Below, piece after piece: positions 11,801 to 21,955 of a stretch of DNA of 64,000 bases. Origin of the DNA: Poecilobothrus nobilitatus (Eukaryota > Arthropoda > Insecta > Diptera > Dolichopodidae); NCBI GenBank assembly GCA_947095535.1, contig OX352772.1, positions 217,421,346 to 217,485,345 of the forward strand. Direction: 5' to 3'. The translations under genes and the position numbers were made by a program. Each line of letters opens with the position of its first letter. Positions within the stretch are counted from its first letter, which is position 1. The notes below the pieces were generated by a model. That model was not told the origin of the DNA. It was given only the letters and a program-made list of their open reading frames with translations, and made no database searches.

Positions 11801-12621
11801 CTATTTAAAAAAAAATGTGGGGATCTAAAAGTTAAGTGATCTGGTTAGGGATCTCAACCAAAAAAAATAGGGAACCTACAAATTGTTGTAAGAATATCTT
11901 GTGTTAATCTCAAGACTCTAGCTTTCTTAGTTTTTGAGTTATCTTGCTGACGGACAAAAGGACGGACGGACAAACAAATCTTAATCGACTTAGAATTTTT
12001 TTCTGATCCGATCCATACCTTTGAAGGTATATTTAGCTAGCTTATTTCGAGGTGTTACAAACGGAGGAGCAATTTTAATATACCCAATCCTTATCGTACG
12101 GGTATAGTTATAACCTCATTATATAATGGACGTGGATCAAATAAAAAAATTATATTTTTAATAGGGAAAAGTGAATTTCCAGATTTTATTTATTTACTTC
12201 GTTAGAAATTTATACATATGTATATAAGTTAGTGTGGGATCAGAGTTTTAAAATGAAACAACGTTTTTTGCCAATTTATTTCCAAGTGTATAACCTCTTG
12301 GTTTTAATTACTAATCTTAAGTGTATCTTACAATATTTTTTGGTTCTATTTATATCTAGAATTTTTGTGAACAGATTTATGATTTTTTACATTTTAATTC
12401 TACTTGCTAAATTTACAATTTTATTTTTTATTATTTAGCATTACAATTTCCTACCTAAACGGTAGTGATCTAAAAACCTTTTTTATATGTTCAATATATG
12501 GTTGTTTTTTCCCTTATTATTTTGACATTGAATTTTTTACACATGACATAATATGGTATTTTTATTTTATCATCGGATTTTTTATTACAACGTAAAAACC
12601 CTTACTTTCTTTTTTTCCATA

Positions 12622-13052
12622 ATTAGTCACAATATTGTTTTGTTTACTTTTTTTTTTAGTTTCAATTTTTACTTTAATATTTTTTACAATTAGTCATAAT
12701 ATTCTGATTTTGTTACCTTAAACTAATTTTTTATTTTGTTTTTTGTTTTAACATAACATTGTTGTTGTTATTAAATTTTAACATTTTGTTTTCATTACTT
12801 TTGTTTTTGTTTCTTACAAGTGTTGCATTAAAATTTATTAATTTCTTTGCGTAATCAAAATATTTTAATATAACATAATAATTAGTATAGAATTTTATTT
12901 TATTTATAAAAGTGCTTATTAAAGAATATCAGTCTTAAGTTATTTATAAATTCAAACTTAGGTTGGGTATTATGAAATAGTTACAAATGTTACAATATAA
13001 TAATTAGTTTAGGATAGTTTTTCTTATGATAAAGTTAGTATGATTTATTGTT
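12622..13052 (-). repeat. Candidate 3' LTR of the gypsy-like element
   Basis: The boundary at 13052 is supported by the preceding polypurine tract and by AGTTAAC, the canonical errantivirus LTR start. The opposite limit is uncertain. No second LTR copy could be matched by eye in 15300-17200, so the length is not confirmed. The interval 12110-12622 is AT-rich with no recognisable feature. Confidence 0.35.
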
Positions 13053-13219
13053 AACTCTTCCCCTTTTAAATCAAATGTCCTCATTTGACTTCGGTGTAAA
13101 ATTGTGTTGTGTTGATTTTCTTTGTTGTGACGAGTCTTTTGTTCGTGGTTACCTTAGATTATTAATGTGATTGGTCCTATACCAATGATGTCTAGTATCT
13201 GATAGGTAAACGCTCTTTC

Positions 13220-13552
13220 CTTTAATAGTTTAAATTAAACTTTTGAATTATTTATGTGAATTTCTCGTAGTAGTTCCAATGGTAGTGCTTGTTGTATTTC
13301 TCGTGCAATGATTTGTGGTTGCAGAATAGCTGGAAATATTTTTACTGTTGAAATTTCTTTTGATGAGTAGGCTGTGTCATTTATCATTATAGTAGTATTT
13401 TGGAATATTACTAGGTTCCCTTGATATTTTTTCGTTCAATGTAGACGGTTAGTGTTCCCTCAAATTGGTTTAATAAAATGATGTTATTTGTAATTTGCTC
13501 TACGGCGGGTATGTGATGACTATTGGTGATATTGCATGTTGATTTTTTCTTT
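13220..13552 (-). pseudogene. Errantivirus env remnant (C-terminal ectodomain part)
   Basis: The minus strand carries, in shifting frames, motifs seen near the C-terminus of gypsy-type envelope proteins: NITNSHHIP, then ILLNQFEGTL, then PAILQP and LREIHINN. In intact errantiviruses env is the envelope gene derived from a baculovirus-type fusion protein. Only about 110 codons remain, without signal peptide, fusion peptide or membrane anchor. It directly follows the protease region, showing that pol and the front of env were removed by one or more deletions. Confidence 0.6.
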
Positions 13553-13559
13553 TTCAGGA

Positions 13560-13995
13560 TGTTTGAATACAGGTAGAGTTAACTAAATCTATTATGTCAG
13601 GATTGGCGAAAAGACTTCTATAATTATTTACTAATGCATTAAGTTTTCCTTCTTAGGTTTCATCTAATTGTGCAGTCCTTAGTTCAATATTATTTATAAA
13701 GTCGGAAATGTGTTGTTGGATTGGAATTCTCACCTTATTATCTATTTCTAAATAGCCCTCTTTTGTATGGAATGATGTCAGATGTGGTAGTAAATAGAAT
13801 TTTAATCTGGGTATTTTATTTTTAAAAATATTGACTTCTGTGTGGTGTATTATTATCACATCACTACCAATAAAGTTGGCTTGAAAATTGGTTTTGTTTG
13901 GTATGGCGTTTCTTATAAATCTAGGATGCACGTAGTTTTTATTCGATCCTGTATCTATTAAAAATTTTATTATTTCCTCATTCTCCAATGCTTGC
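13560..13995 (-). pseudogene. Retropepsin (protease) region of the gypsy-like element
   Basis: The frame contains IIKFLIDTGSNKNYVHPRFI, the aspartic protease active site DTG with typical gypsy context, and then LLPHLTSF. After LTSF the expected flap and GIIG-type segment is missing, and the frame jumps to HTKEGYLEI. This suggests a short internal deletion. The following LNALVNNYRSLFANPD is the linker that normally leads into reverse transcriptase, but no reverse transcriptase follows. It lies just downstream of gag on the same strand, in the usual gag-pol order. Confidence 0.85.
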
Positions 13996-14020
13996 TCGAT
14001 ATACGGGAGTGAAGAATGGT

Positions 14021-15278
14021 TTAATCTAAAAAAGGACTATTATACGTGGTACACAATACGTCTGCTGTTATTTCTGGTTGATTTTGCCTATTCCTTGCAT
14101 TAGTTTTTCCAGTTTCGGCGTGGTTAATTTTCTGTGGGTTGTTTGAAAAAGTTCTTCTATTGTTGAAATTATTGTTCTGTAAGTAAGCTTGGTTAAAATT
14201 AGTATTATTATTATTATTATTGTTATTACCGTTACTATTAAGCGAGGAAAATTTTCCATTATTGAAATTTGAGTGGTTACTACAACGAGTTCTAAGTTCT
14301 TGTAGGTTCCTTGATTGCCTTTGGAATCCTTGTGATCTGTAATTTTGATTGTTATTGAAGTTTGATCTATATGGAATTATAATGTTGTTTTTCCATCCAC
14401 TGTTAAGATTCCTTATGAATTGATGTGTAGAGATGCGGGAGGTGTTTCTATGTGAAACACCAGGTAGTCCACCTTGCTGTTCGTTCAATTTCTCTTTTGG
14501 TTGTATATTGTTTAATTTCGTGCACATGGGAAGATCTTTGGGTTGACTTATGCTCAACAATTGCGGTAGATTTCCATTCAATCCTCTAATAAAAGCACCA
14601 AGTACTTTTTGCCTATGATTTTTCACCATGGCTGTAAACGCATCTGGTCTTAGTCCCATTGAGAGGAGTTTTTCAAGTATCATTGTAAGGTTGTTACAAA
14701 TTTCTTTATAAAACTCACTTATGCTTTTGTTACCTTGTTTCATTGTGAATATTTGATGTTCAAAGGTGTCTATATCCCTTTTGTCGGCATAAAGAAGGTC
14801 TAAACAATCAGTTATTTTTCCCAGCATAATGGTGTGTTATATGCTGTTAAGGCTTTGTGAGCTTCACCCGTGATTTTGTTAGGTATTCTTATAAGGGTTC
14901 CGTAATATCTGAAGGTCCGTCTTAAATGACTATAAGCATTTATTATGATGTCCACGCTTCGTCTCCATGAACGATATTCTCCAGGTTCACCCAAGAATTG
15001 TTGTAAGCTTTTCACCACGTCCGGTATCCTATTCATACCCTATAGATCATAGTCAAATAGATCAAGTCCATTTCATCATCCCGAACATCGTCTTGTTGCA
15101 AACTAGTTCTTTGATTTTTTTCGTGTAATATTCTTCTGATTGTATCTCTTATATATGTCTCATTTTCATTTATGTTGGCATAATTACCCTCCTCTTGTAT
15201 TGAGCCTAGGTTTGGTCTGCCAAGTTCGGTTGTGGAGGCTACCATCTCCTGTTTGGCAAAAGATAAAGTGAGTGCCAT
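14021..15278 (-). pseudogene. Gag polyprotein of the gypsy-like element
   Basis: Gag forms the particle of LTR retrotransposons. The frame starts at 15278 with MALTLSF. It then carries the conserved capsid segment VVKSLQQFLGEPGEYRSWRR, NKITGEAHKALTAYNTPLCW, DLLYADKRDIDTFEHQ, SISEFYKEI and AFIRGLNGNLP, a series typical of the gypsy/17.6/297 class. The C-terminal third is rich in Asn, Arg and Gln (encoded partly by AAT repeats at about 14205-14230) and replaces a zinc knuckle as the likely RNA-binding part. A stop before MNRIPDVV (about 15037) and a frameshift near 14820 interrupt it. Confidence 0.85.
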
Positions 15279-15300
15279 TTATACGAAGATAAGTAAAAAC

Positions 15301-17227
15301 AATTTTTTTGAAGGACACTAAGAGGTATTTCTCAAGTATTTCTAAGAGGTATTTCTAAGAGGTATAGCTGCTTGCTTGTTTTATAAAAAATATTATTCTT
15401 TAGAAATTTAATTTCTTTACGAGTATTTTATTTAATTTTATTTTTATTTTTTTTTTTTTATTGTTTTTATTTTTAATTTTAATTTTCTTTCCTTAAACTT
15501 TAATAAGATTGAATTGTCAACTCTATAATTTCAATTTTTTAATTCGAATCCTTAATTTCTTCTTAAATATTTTCTTTTCTTTCTGTATCTGCCTTATTAA
15601 TCGTTTGTAATGGGCAGTAAAATCCTCGGTATCAGAATTATCTGATACTATTTTGGACATTAAAAATTTTATATTGTCCTTTTTAATTCTTTTTCTTTTT
15701 TTGTAAAAATATTGAAAAATTTATTTTAAAGATACAATGTTTTTAGTAAGCAAAAATTTATTCTAAAAATATTCAATAGGTATATCTTTTTCTTTTATTA
15801 TAAGTAAAAATTCTATTATGTGATTAAAACAGGATTTTTACTAAAAATTAAAAATTATTAAATATTGCTAGATACTACTAAAATTACTAGTTGAATGTTA
15901 ATTTTTTTAAGATTAATTAATTAAGTTTACAATAACTACAAAATAATGTTATTACTATGGATCCAATCTAAGTTCTTTATTTTTCCGCGGTATACAATTT
16001 TTAATACTTTTTTTTTAATTTATAATATTATTTATTATTTTTTCTTTTGGGCTTTTTTTTTTTTAAATTTTCCTAGATTCCTCTTTTTGCCATACAGATG
16101 TGGGTACTTATTGACGGGTTCACTATGAAATTTTATTAATAATTTTTATGATATTTTCAATTTTTCTTTTGCCCTTTTTTATAAAATTTTTCTAGATTCC
16201 CCTTTTCACCATGCAGATATGGGTACTTATTGATGGGTTCACTATGAACTTTAATTAATAATTTTTATGATATTTTTATACTTTCCTTTGGCCTTTTTTT
16301 ATAAAATTTTTCTAGATTCCCCTTTTCGCCATACAGATGTGGTGGGTATGTGTTATTGACGAGTTCACTATGAAATTTTATTAATAATTTTTATAATATT
16401 TTTATTCTTCTTTTCGCTTTTTTTTTTAAATTTTTCTAGATTCCCCTTTTCGCCGTACAGATGTGGGTACTTGTTGACGGGTTCACTATAAAATTTTCTT
16501 ATTTTCAATTTTTAATTTTTCAATGCGCTATTTAAATTTTATTTTTATATATCTTTTCGCCTTTTTATTGATTATCTTAACGAAAGCTAGAATGTCTAAC
16601 TGTCGGGCAATTAACCAGTTTTCCTTTTCGCCATACACATGTGGGTACTTGTTGACGGAAATTTAGTTAATCTACCAGAATGTTCGTAAAACTTTCCTTA
16701 AAAATCGATATTTGATATATTTCTTCAATATTATTTTCTTTATTATTTATTTAAATTTTTAATTAAAAAAAAAATTTACTTAAAAGTTTATGTTAATCTT
16801 TCTTTTCTTTTTTTTTGAAATGTGCCCTATCAATTCTTTAAAATGGGCAGTAATCTTTATATTATATTTTCTTTATTTTTTTTTATTTTTTTTTTTTTTA
16901 ATTAAATTTGACTTACATTATTATTACAGTTGTTTTCATGATGGTACCGCTGCGACGTCAATAAACAATCCCTCTCTGATTTGATGTTCTTTAATTGTCC
17001 CTTAATTTTTAGTAACCGCATAAGTTAACTATGCTAGTAATGTTCAACCTATCGAATTTTCACTTAATTTTTTGTTTTTCGTTTTTTTTTATTGTTCTTT
17101 TTTTTGTGTTAATTTTACTTCAAAATAAATTTTCTTCTTTTCAAGTTTTTTTTCCTAAGTTTTCGAATTTTGAGGTATTATTTTTTAAATGTAACTTTTC
17201 TTACTTTACTTACTATTTGTTACACTT
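15301..17227. other. AT-rich interval with minisatellite, possible 5' end of the LTR element
   Basis: No coding potential. It contains short repeats of TAAGAGGTATTTCT (15315-15370), ~120-bp tandem repeats (16060-16660), and ATGGGCAGTAA twice (about 15610 and 16838). Being upstream of gag on the minus strand, it may hold the 5' LTR and leader, but this is not shown. Confidence 0.4.
16060..16660. repeat. ~120-bp tandem repeat array
   Basis: The segment TAGATTCC followed by CCTTTTCGCCATACAGATG, TGGGTACTT.TTGACGGGTTC and ACTATGAAATTTTATTAAT recurs at 16074, 16193, 16313 and 16437 (spacings 119, 120 and 124). A partial fifth copy lies at about 16620. The units differ by point changes and T-run lengths, so the array is moderately old. 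Confidence 0.9.
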
Positions 17228-18060
17228 TTTTTCTTTATGATTGAAAGAGAAAAAAATTTTTCAAAATTTAACTTGTTGTCAAATAATTACTACAAATTTT
17301 GAAGTTAAATGCAAAATACCTTTTTATTTTTTTTGCATATTTAATTTTGTGAAATTTAAAAGCAAGCATAAAGAAAAAAGTAATTATAGGTATGTTTAAT
17401 AATACATGTATTTAGGTTATTGATTAAAAGTGAAAAAGAGATTTTTTTTCTTTAGTTACTACTGTAGTACTTAAAGTACTGTAGTACTTTAGTACCTACT
17501 ACTAGGTTTTTTTTAAATATAACTCCTTTGTCAAATAATTAAAATGAAAAATCATCTGTATAACGCATTATATTAAGTTAATTTAAAATAAAAAAAAAAA
17601 GAACAAAGTAAAAAATAGTTTCAAGTTCAAGTTTAAGATAATATTTTTGAACAATGCATTTAAACTTATAAATTGAAATTTGTAAACTTTTTTACGGTAG
17701 GTTATTGATTGAAAACGAAAAAAATTTTTTTTTTTTTTTAAAGATATAACTCGTTTGTCAATAAATTTTAAAGAAGTAAAAATTACAAAAAAGAGCTAAT
17801 AAGAATAATTTATAATATTTATATTATATATTTTAATAAAAATAAAATAAACAATAACAAAAGTGAAAAAAAATAGTTTAAAATTCTAGTTAAAGTTAAA
17901 TGTAAAATCGAAAGTTTGTTTACATTTTTGTTTTTACTTTATCTTTGTTAAATTTTGATTATTCACAAAATTTTCTTTTTAGTAGAAGCATAAAAATAAA
18001 TAGTAGGAACGTTTAATAATACAAGTTTTGTTTAAGTTTTTAAAATTGGAAAAATAATTG
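17228..18060. repeat. Left terminal/subterminal repeats of Polinton A
   Basis: Diverged units begin with TTATTGATTGAAA-type sequence at about 17230, 17413 and 17699, followed by a T-run and ATAACT.GTTTGTCAA. GGTATGTTTAATAATACAT (17390) recurs as GGAACGTTTAATAATACAA (18007). The same words occur inverted at the right end (43350-43480), so these are terminal inverted repeats built of tandem units. From 18060 to 18441 there is AT-rich leader with no recognised gene. Confidence 0.6.
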
Positions 18061-19564
18061 GAAAAATTGGAAAGTTAAGTTTAAAATTGGAAAAAAACAA
18101 CAACAGAAAATTATTAATTACTTAATTTATGTGTTATGCAGAATCGATGCAGTATCTGTAAAAATGAGTGAAAAAAAATTGTATGAAAAATGCAATATGT
18201 TATGCTGAAAATTTATGGAAATTTGCTTAAAAACAAAATTCGTATATAATTATATACATAGGGTTCGTTTGATCTTTAAGTGATTTAATAAACCTGAAAA
18301 AAATTAAACTAAAGAGATAATTTTTTTTATAAATATTACATACGCTTTTACATTTGCTATATCAGTATTATAATAGTACTCGTGTACTCTTTAAAAAAAA
18401 TTGGATCAAAAAAACACAAATAATATATAAATAAAAAAAATATGGCTAAAAAAATTATTATGTCAAATTTTTTAAAATCTCTCGCCGTGCTTCCGTCTGG
18501 TTCAAGAGCGTACGATTCGTTGCCGCGATACATTGTGAAAGAAAATGTCATAACACGAGTTAAATGGTTCAATGTACTCGGTAAAAAAATTACATTTGAC
18601 GTATTACCGGTTCCTAATGAAATTGAAGCAGTTGATAAACTTTGATAAAAGATGCTGTTAGAGAAGTAGTAGCAGAAGCAACAAAGCAATTAGAATCTAC
18701 AGATCTGGTTGGAATAACGTTTTGTGGAGCAGGTATTAACGAGAGGGATCCTGGATGGGTAAATTATAAAAAGGTTTCTGAACTCACCTTTGAAGATATA
18801 TGGGAAATGATTAGCAAAATTTTCCAAAGCAATTCTGAAGGTTTCAGTACTGATACGTTTTTTATTGGTATAACATCGGTAAGACTCCCTCAGGGGCGCG
18901 GAAATTCTCGAAGAAATGATTATATCTCTTACAACGAGGAATGCAAAAAATGCAGAGGAATTGTTACGATAAAGATTTATGACAATTTGTGCCTACCAAG
19001 GGCACTTGTAGTTGCCAGAGCCAATGTAAAATAATAAGGAACAATAACGAACAATAATAAATAACAATAATAACGATAATAAGGAACAATAACGATAAAC
19101 TTCAAACAAGAATGACTTATGAACTCATAAGTAATGCACAAGTACAAATTCCTTTAACGAGATGTGGAATACCCGAGCTTCAACAATTTCAGCAATATTT
19201 GAAAGGATACAAGATTACTGTATTCCTATACGCAACTAAAGAAAGAGATACTGTATTTGTAGGATGTGGTGATGGTAAAGGTCTCAATATATTGTATTAT
19301 GAAGGGCATTACAACGTCATAACTTCATTGACTGCTGCTTTTTGTCCATCTTATTATTGTGAACTTTGTCATGTTCCTTTCATACTAAATTTAAATTTAA
19401 ATGAATGCAGACGTAATAAATTTAACGGATAATTGTAATTAGTAATTTTTAATTTTATTTTTCATAAGGTTAATTATTTTGTTCGAGTCAATTAGAAATT
19501 TGATCACTTCATTATTCAAAGTGATCGCGCTGCAGTTGTTCCTACAACCATAAGCGTGATAGCC

Positions 19565-21941
19565 ATGGATTGTAGTAAATGTAAATTAAAAATAAGAGGG
19601 GAAACAGATGTGAGGTGTACCGGAGGGTGTAGCAAGATTTACCACCGTCAACATAAATGCTCGGGATTAGACCAGTCAACAATTGGAATATTAAATGTGA
19701 ATTCAAATATTAAATTTATATGTGATGATTGCGCTCTATATATTCAAAATGTCGATATGGTGGTTCAAAACATTGAATGCTCTGTCAAAAAAAATAGTGA
19801 CTATTTAAAAGAGTACAAGACGGAATTTGAATGTGCATTAAAGAAAAATGAGCAGTTATTAAAAGCTATTGAAGGGAGATATTTAGAAAAGCTAGAACAA
19901 ATTAAAAATGAACAAAAAAGCGAAATGGAGTAAATGTTCCAACTAACAGAGATATTTAAATCGGAGAGTGAAAATATTAATGCTAATATAAAAAATACTA
20001 TATCTAAGAACAATGAACTGTGTACTGAATTAAAAATTTTAAGCAATGAAAATAAAAAAAATTAAAATATGGGTCAAAATATTTCATTTGCTGAAATATT
20101 ACAAAGTGCAAGCGTTAACAATAAAACTATATCTCCAATAAAAAAGGTGTACCACTAGTTATTAAACCAAAATAAAAACAAAAATGTCAAATAACCAAAA
20201 TGGAACTAAATAAAAAAGTTGATCCAATAAACTTAAAAATAAAAAAGGTGAAAAATAGAAAAAATGGAATGGTTCTTATTGAAACTGAAACTAAAGAAGA
20301 ACGTGATAAAATAATAAATGAACTTGAAAATAAAATGGATGATTATGCAATTAAGGCGCCAACGGAAATTAAGACAAAAATTGAAATTGTACGTATGGGT
20401 GTTAAATATACTGAAGAGGATCTAATAAAGAAACTGAAGGTACAGAATTCTAATTTAAAATACACTACTATGAAGGTGGTGAAAATTTATCAAGCTAAAA
20501 ATATTAATAATGTAAAATATATATAATGCTATTATTGAAATTGATAAAGAATCTTTCCGTAAGGTGATTGCAAACGAAAAAGTATCAATAGGATGGGAGC
20601 GTTGTAAAGTTTTCGATGCTTTGCGAGTTCTACGGTGCTACAAATGTGAGGACTTCAATCATAAAGCTGTGAATTGTACAAAAGAAGAAACGTGCAGCAA
20701 ATACCATCAAAATCACAAAAGTAAAGATTACAATAAAGATGAAGTTATTAAATGCATTAATTGCTTGAAGGTAAATGAAACATTGAAACTTGGCTTAAAT
20801 GTAGATCATAAAACATTCAGCGTATCATGTCCAATGTACCAGAAAAAGTTAAGTAACCTAAGACAAAAAATTGGATATTGGCAATCAAAATTAATTGAGA
20901 AAGAAAACAAAATCTCAATTGTATGGGTATGACCAGTGAAAACAATAAAAAGGACAAAACAACTCTAATAATAATAATAATAATAATAATGATGACAATA
21001 TCAACAATAATAATAATGATAATAATAATAATAATGATAATTATAACAATAATAGTAATAATAATAATAGTATTAATGTTGATAATAATAATATTAATAA
21101 TATGGAAAATAAATTGGAAATAAAAAAAATTGTAACAAAAACAGAGGAATCTAATAAAAAATCTGTTATCAGTAAAAAATGCAGTGTTATACTTAAATTA
21201 TTAACTTTCAAAAAGAAGAAAAATATCGACAAGAAAATTTGCGCACTTCAAGTTAATAATAACAGTTATAATAATAAATTTAATTCTGATAGAGATATAG
21301 TGATAAATGATATAGTGTCAACAGATATCAACAATGAAAATTATCATATTGAAAATAATAGCAATAATCGAAATATTAATAATATCAATAATAACAATAA
21401 TGTTAATAATAATAATAATATGAAAATTCATGAAGTTAATACTGAAGATGTAAGCCAGTCTGAAGTTCCAACAACTAAATATGCTAATTGGATTGAGGGT
21501 GAAACGATAAATCTGGCAAGCAGTGATATTGAAATGTCTTATAGCAAAAGCTTTATAAATCCGCTAGTTCCACCTATTGTCAGATTAACAAGAAATGCAA
21601 TTATATCTGGTGACAATGTTTATGCTACTTCTCGATTAAGAGAACACAGAATATACAACAATGTTAGATTATTTTTATCGTATTTTCATGATCATGATCA
21701 TATCTGTTATGAGGGTATGACGCAAACTAGTCAAAAAGTACTTATACATCAAGAAGGATTGCCAAATAACTATCAAGAACTTTCTAAGTTATACTTTAGT
21801 TATCACGAAACTACAGGAATATCTCGGAAAGAAGTATTGCAAGATGTAGCTCATTTTAGGAGACATGTAGATAATAAATACAGAGAGCATCTGCAGAGAA
21901 TTAGAGAATCATGGCAAAATAATATGATTGGAAATCCATAA
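19565..21941 (+). pseudogene. LINE 1 ORF1: PHD-like finger, coiled coil, zinc knuckles, Asn tract and C-terminal domain
   Basis: ORF1 proteins bind the element RNA. From the ATG at 19565 there is a PHD-like Cys/His finger (CSKCKLKI, C.GGCSKIYHRQHKC, FICDDC), then a charged coiled-coil-like stretch with a stop at 19932. Gag-like zinc knuckles follow in a second frame: GWERCKVFDALRVLRCYKC, C.HKAVNC, C.KYHQNH and CINC. An Asn-rich tract encoded by AAT repeats (20966-21095, and again near 21360-21420) leads to a C-terminal domain starting LVPPIVRLTRNA and ending at 21941. This last domain recurs in LINE 2 and is not one I can name. Several frameshifts break the reading frame. Confidence 0.7.
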
Positions 21942-21955
21942 CGCTGCATAACCTA

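Larger units (their letters stand above)
9366..12109. mobile_element. DINE-1-like (INE/Helentron-type) repeat, split by a mariner
   Basis: The left end reads ATACCCGTACGAA (from 9366) and the right end is its inverse, TTCG/TCGTACGGGTAT (to about 12109). Just inside the right end are the hallmarks of dipteran DINE-1/INE-1 elements: a run of GACGGAC repeats (11950-11975), AATCGACTTAGA, GATCCGATCC and a final TATACCC segment. Before these comes CTCAAGACTCTAGCTTTCTT, which parallels a conserved DINE-1 stretch. The middle carries diverged ~437-bp repeats. A mariner sits at 9624-10512. Identification rests on remembered family features, so the family is tentative, but the inverted ends are directly visible. 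Confidence 0.5.
12622..15300 (-). mobile_element. Gypsy-class (errantivirus-like) LTR element, deletion derivative
   Basis: On the minus strand the order is gag (15278-14021), protease (13988-13653), an env remnant (about 13552-13220), a polypurine tract AAAAGGGGAAGAG (about 13065-13053) and then AGTTAAC, the usual start of a gypsy LTR. The candidate 3' LTR runs down from about 13052; its outer limit near 12622 (AATTAG) is a guess. Reverse transcriptase, RNase H, integrase and most of env are absent. The 5' LTR and primer binding site could not be recognised above 15300. Confidence 0.75.

Noticed and set aside
15600..16850. ATGGGCAGTAA at about 15610 and 16838 as LTR or Polinton ends (AG start)
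   Set aside because: No matching inverted partner with a 6-bp target duplication was found at the right side of Polinton A, and the similarity around the word is too short.
15946..17240. Phe-rich frames at 15946, 16790 and 17031
   Set aside because: Result of T-runs in AT-rich non-coding DNA.
20923..21232. Ile-rich frame and the opposite-strand Leu-rich frame at 20923-21232
   Set aside because: Alternative frames of the AAT repeat inside LINE 1 ORF1.
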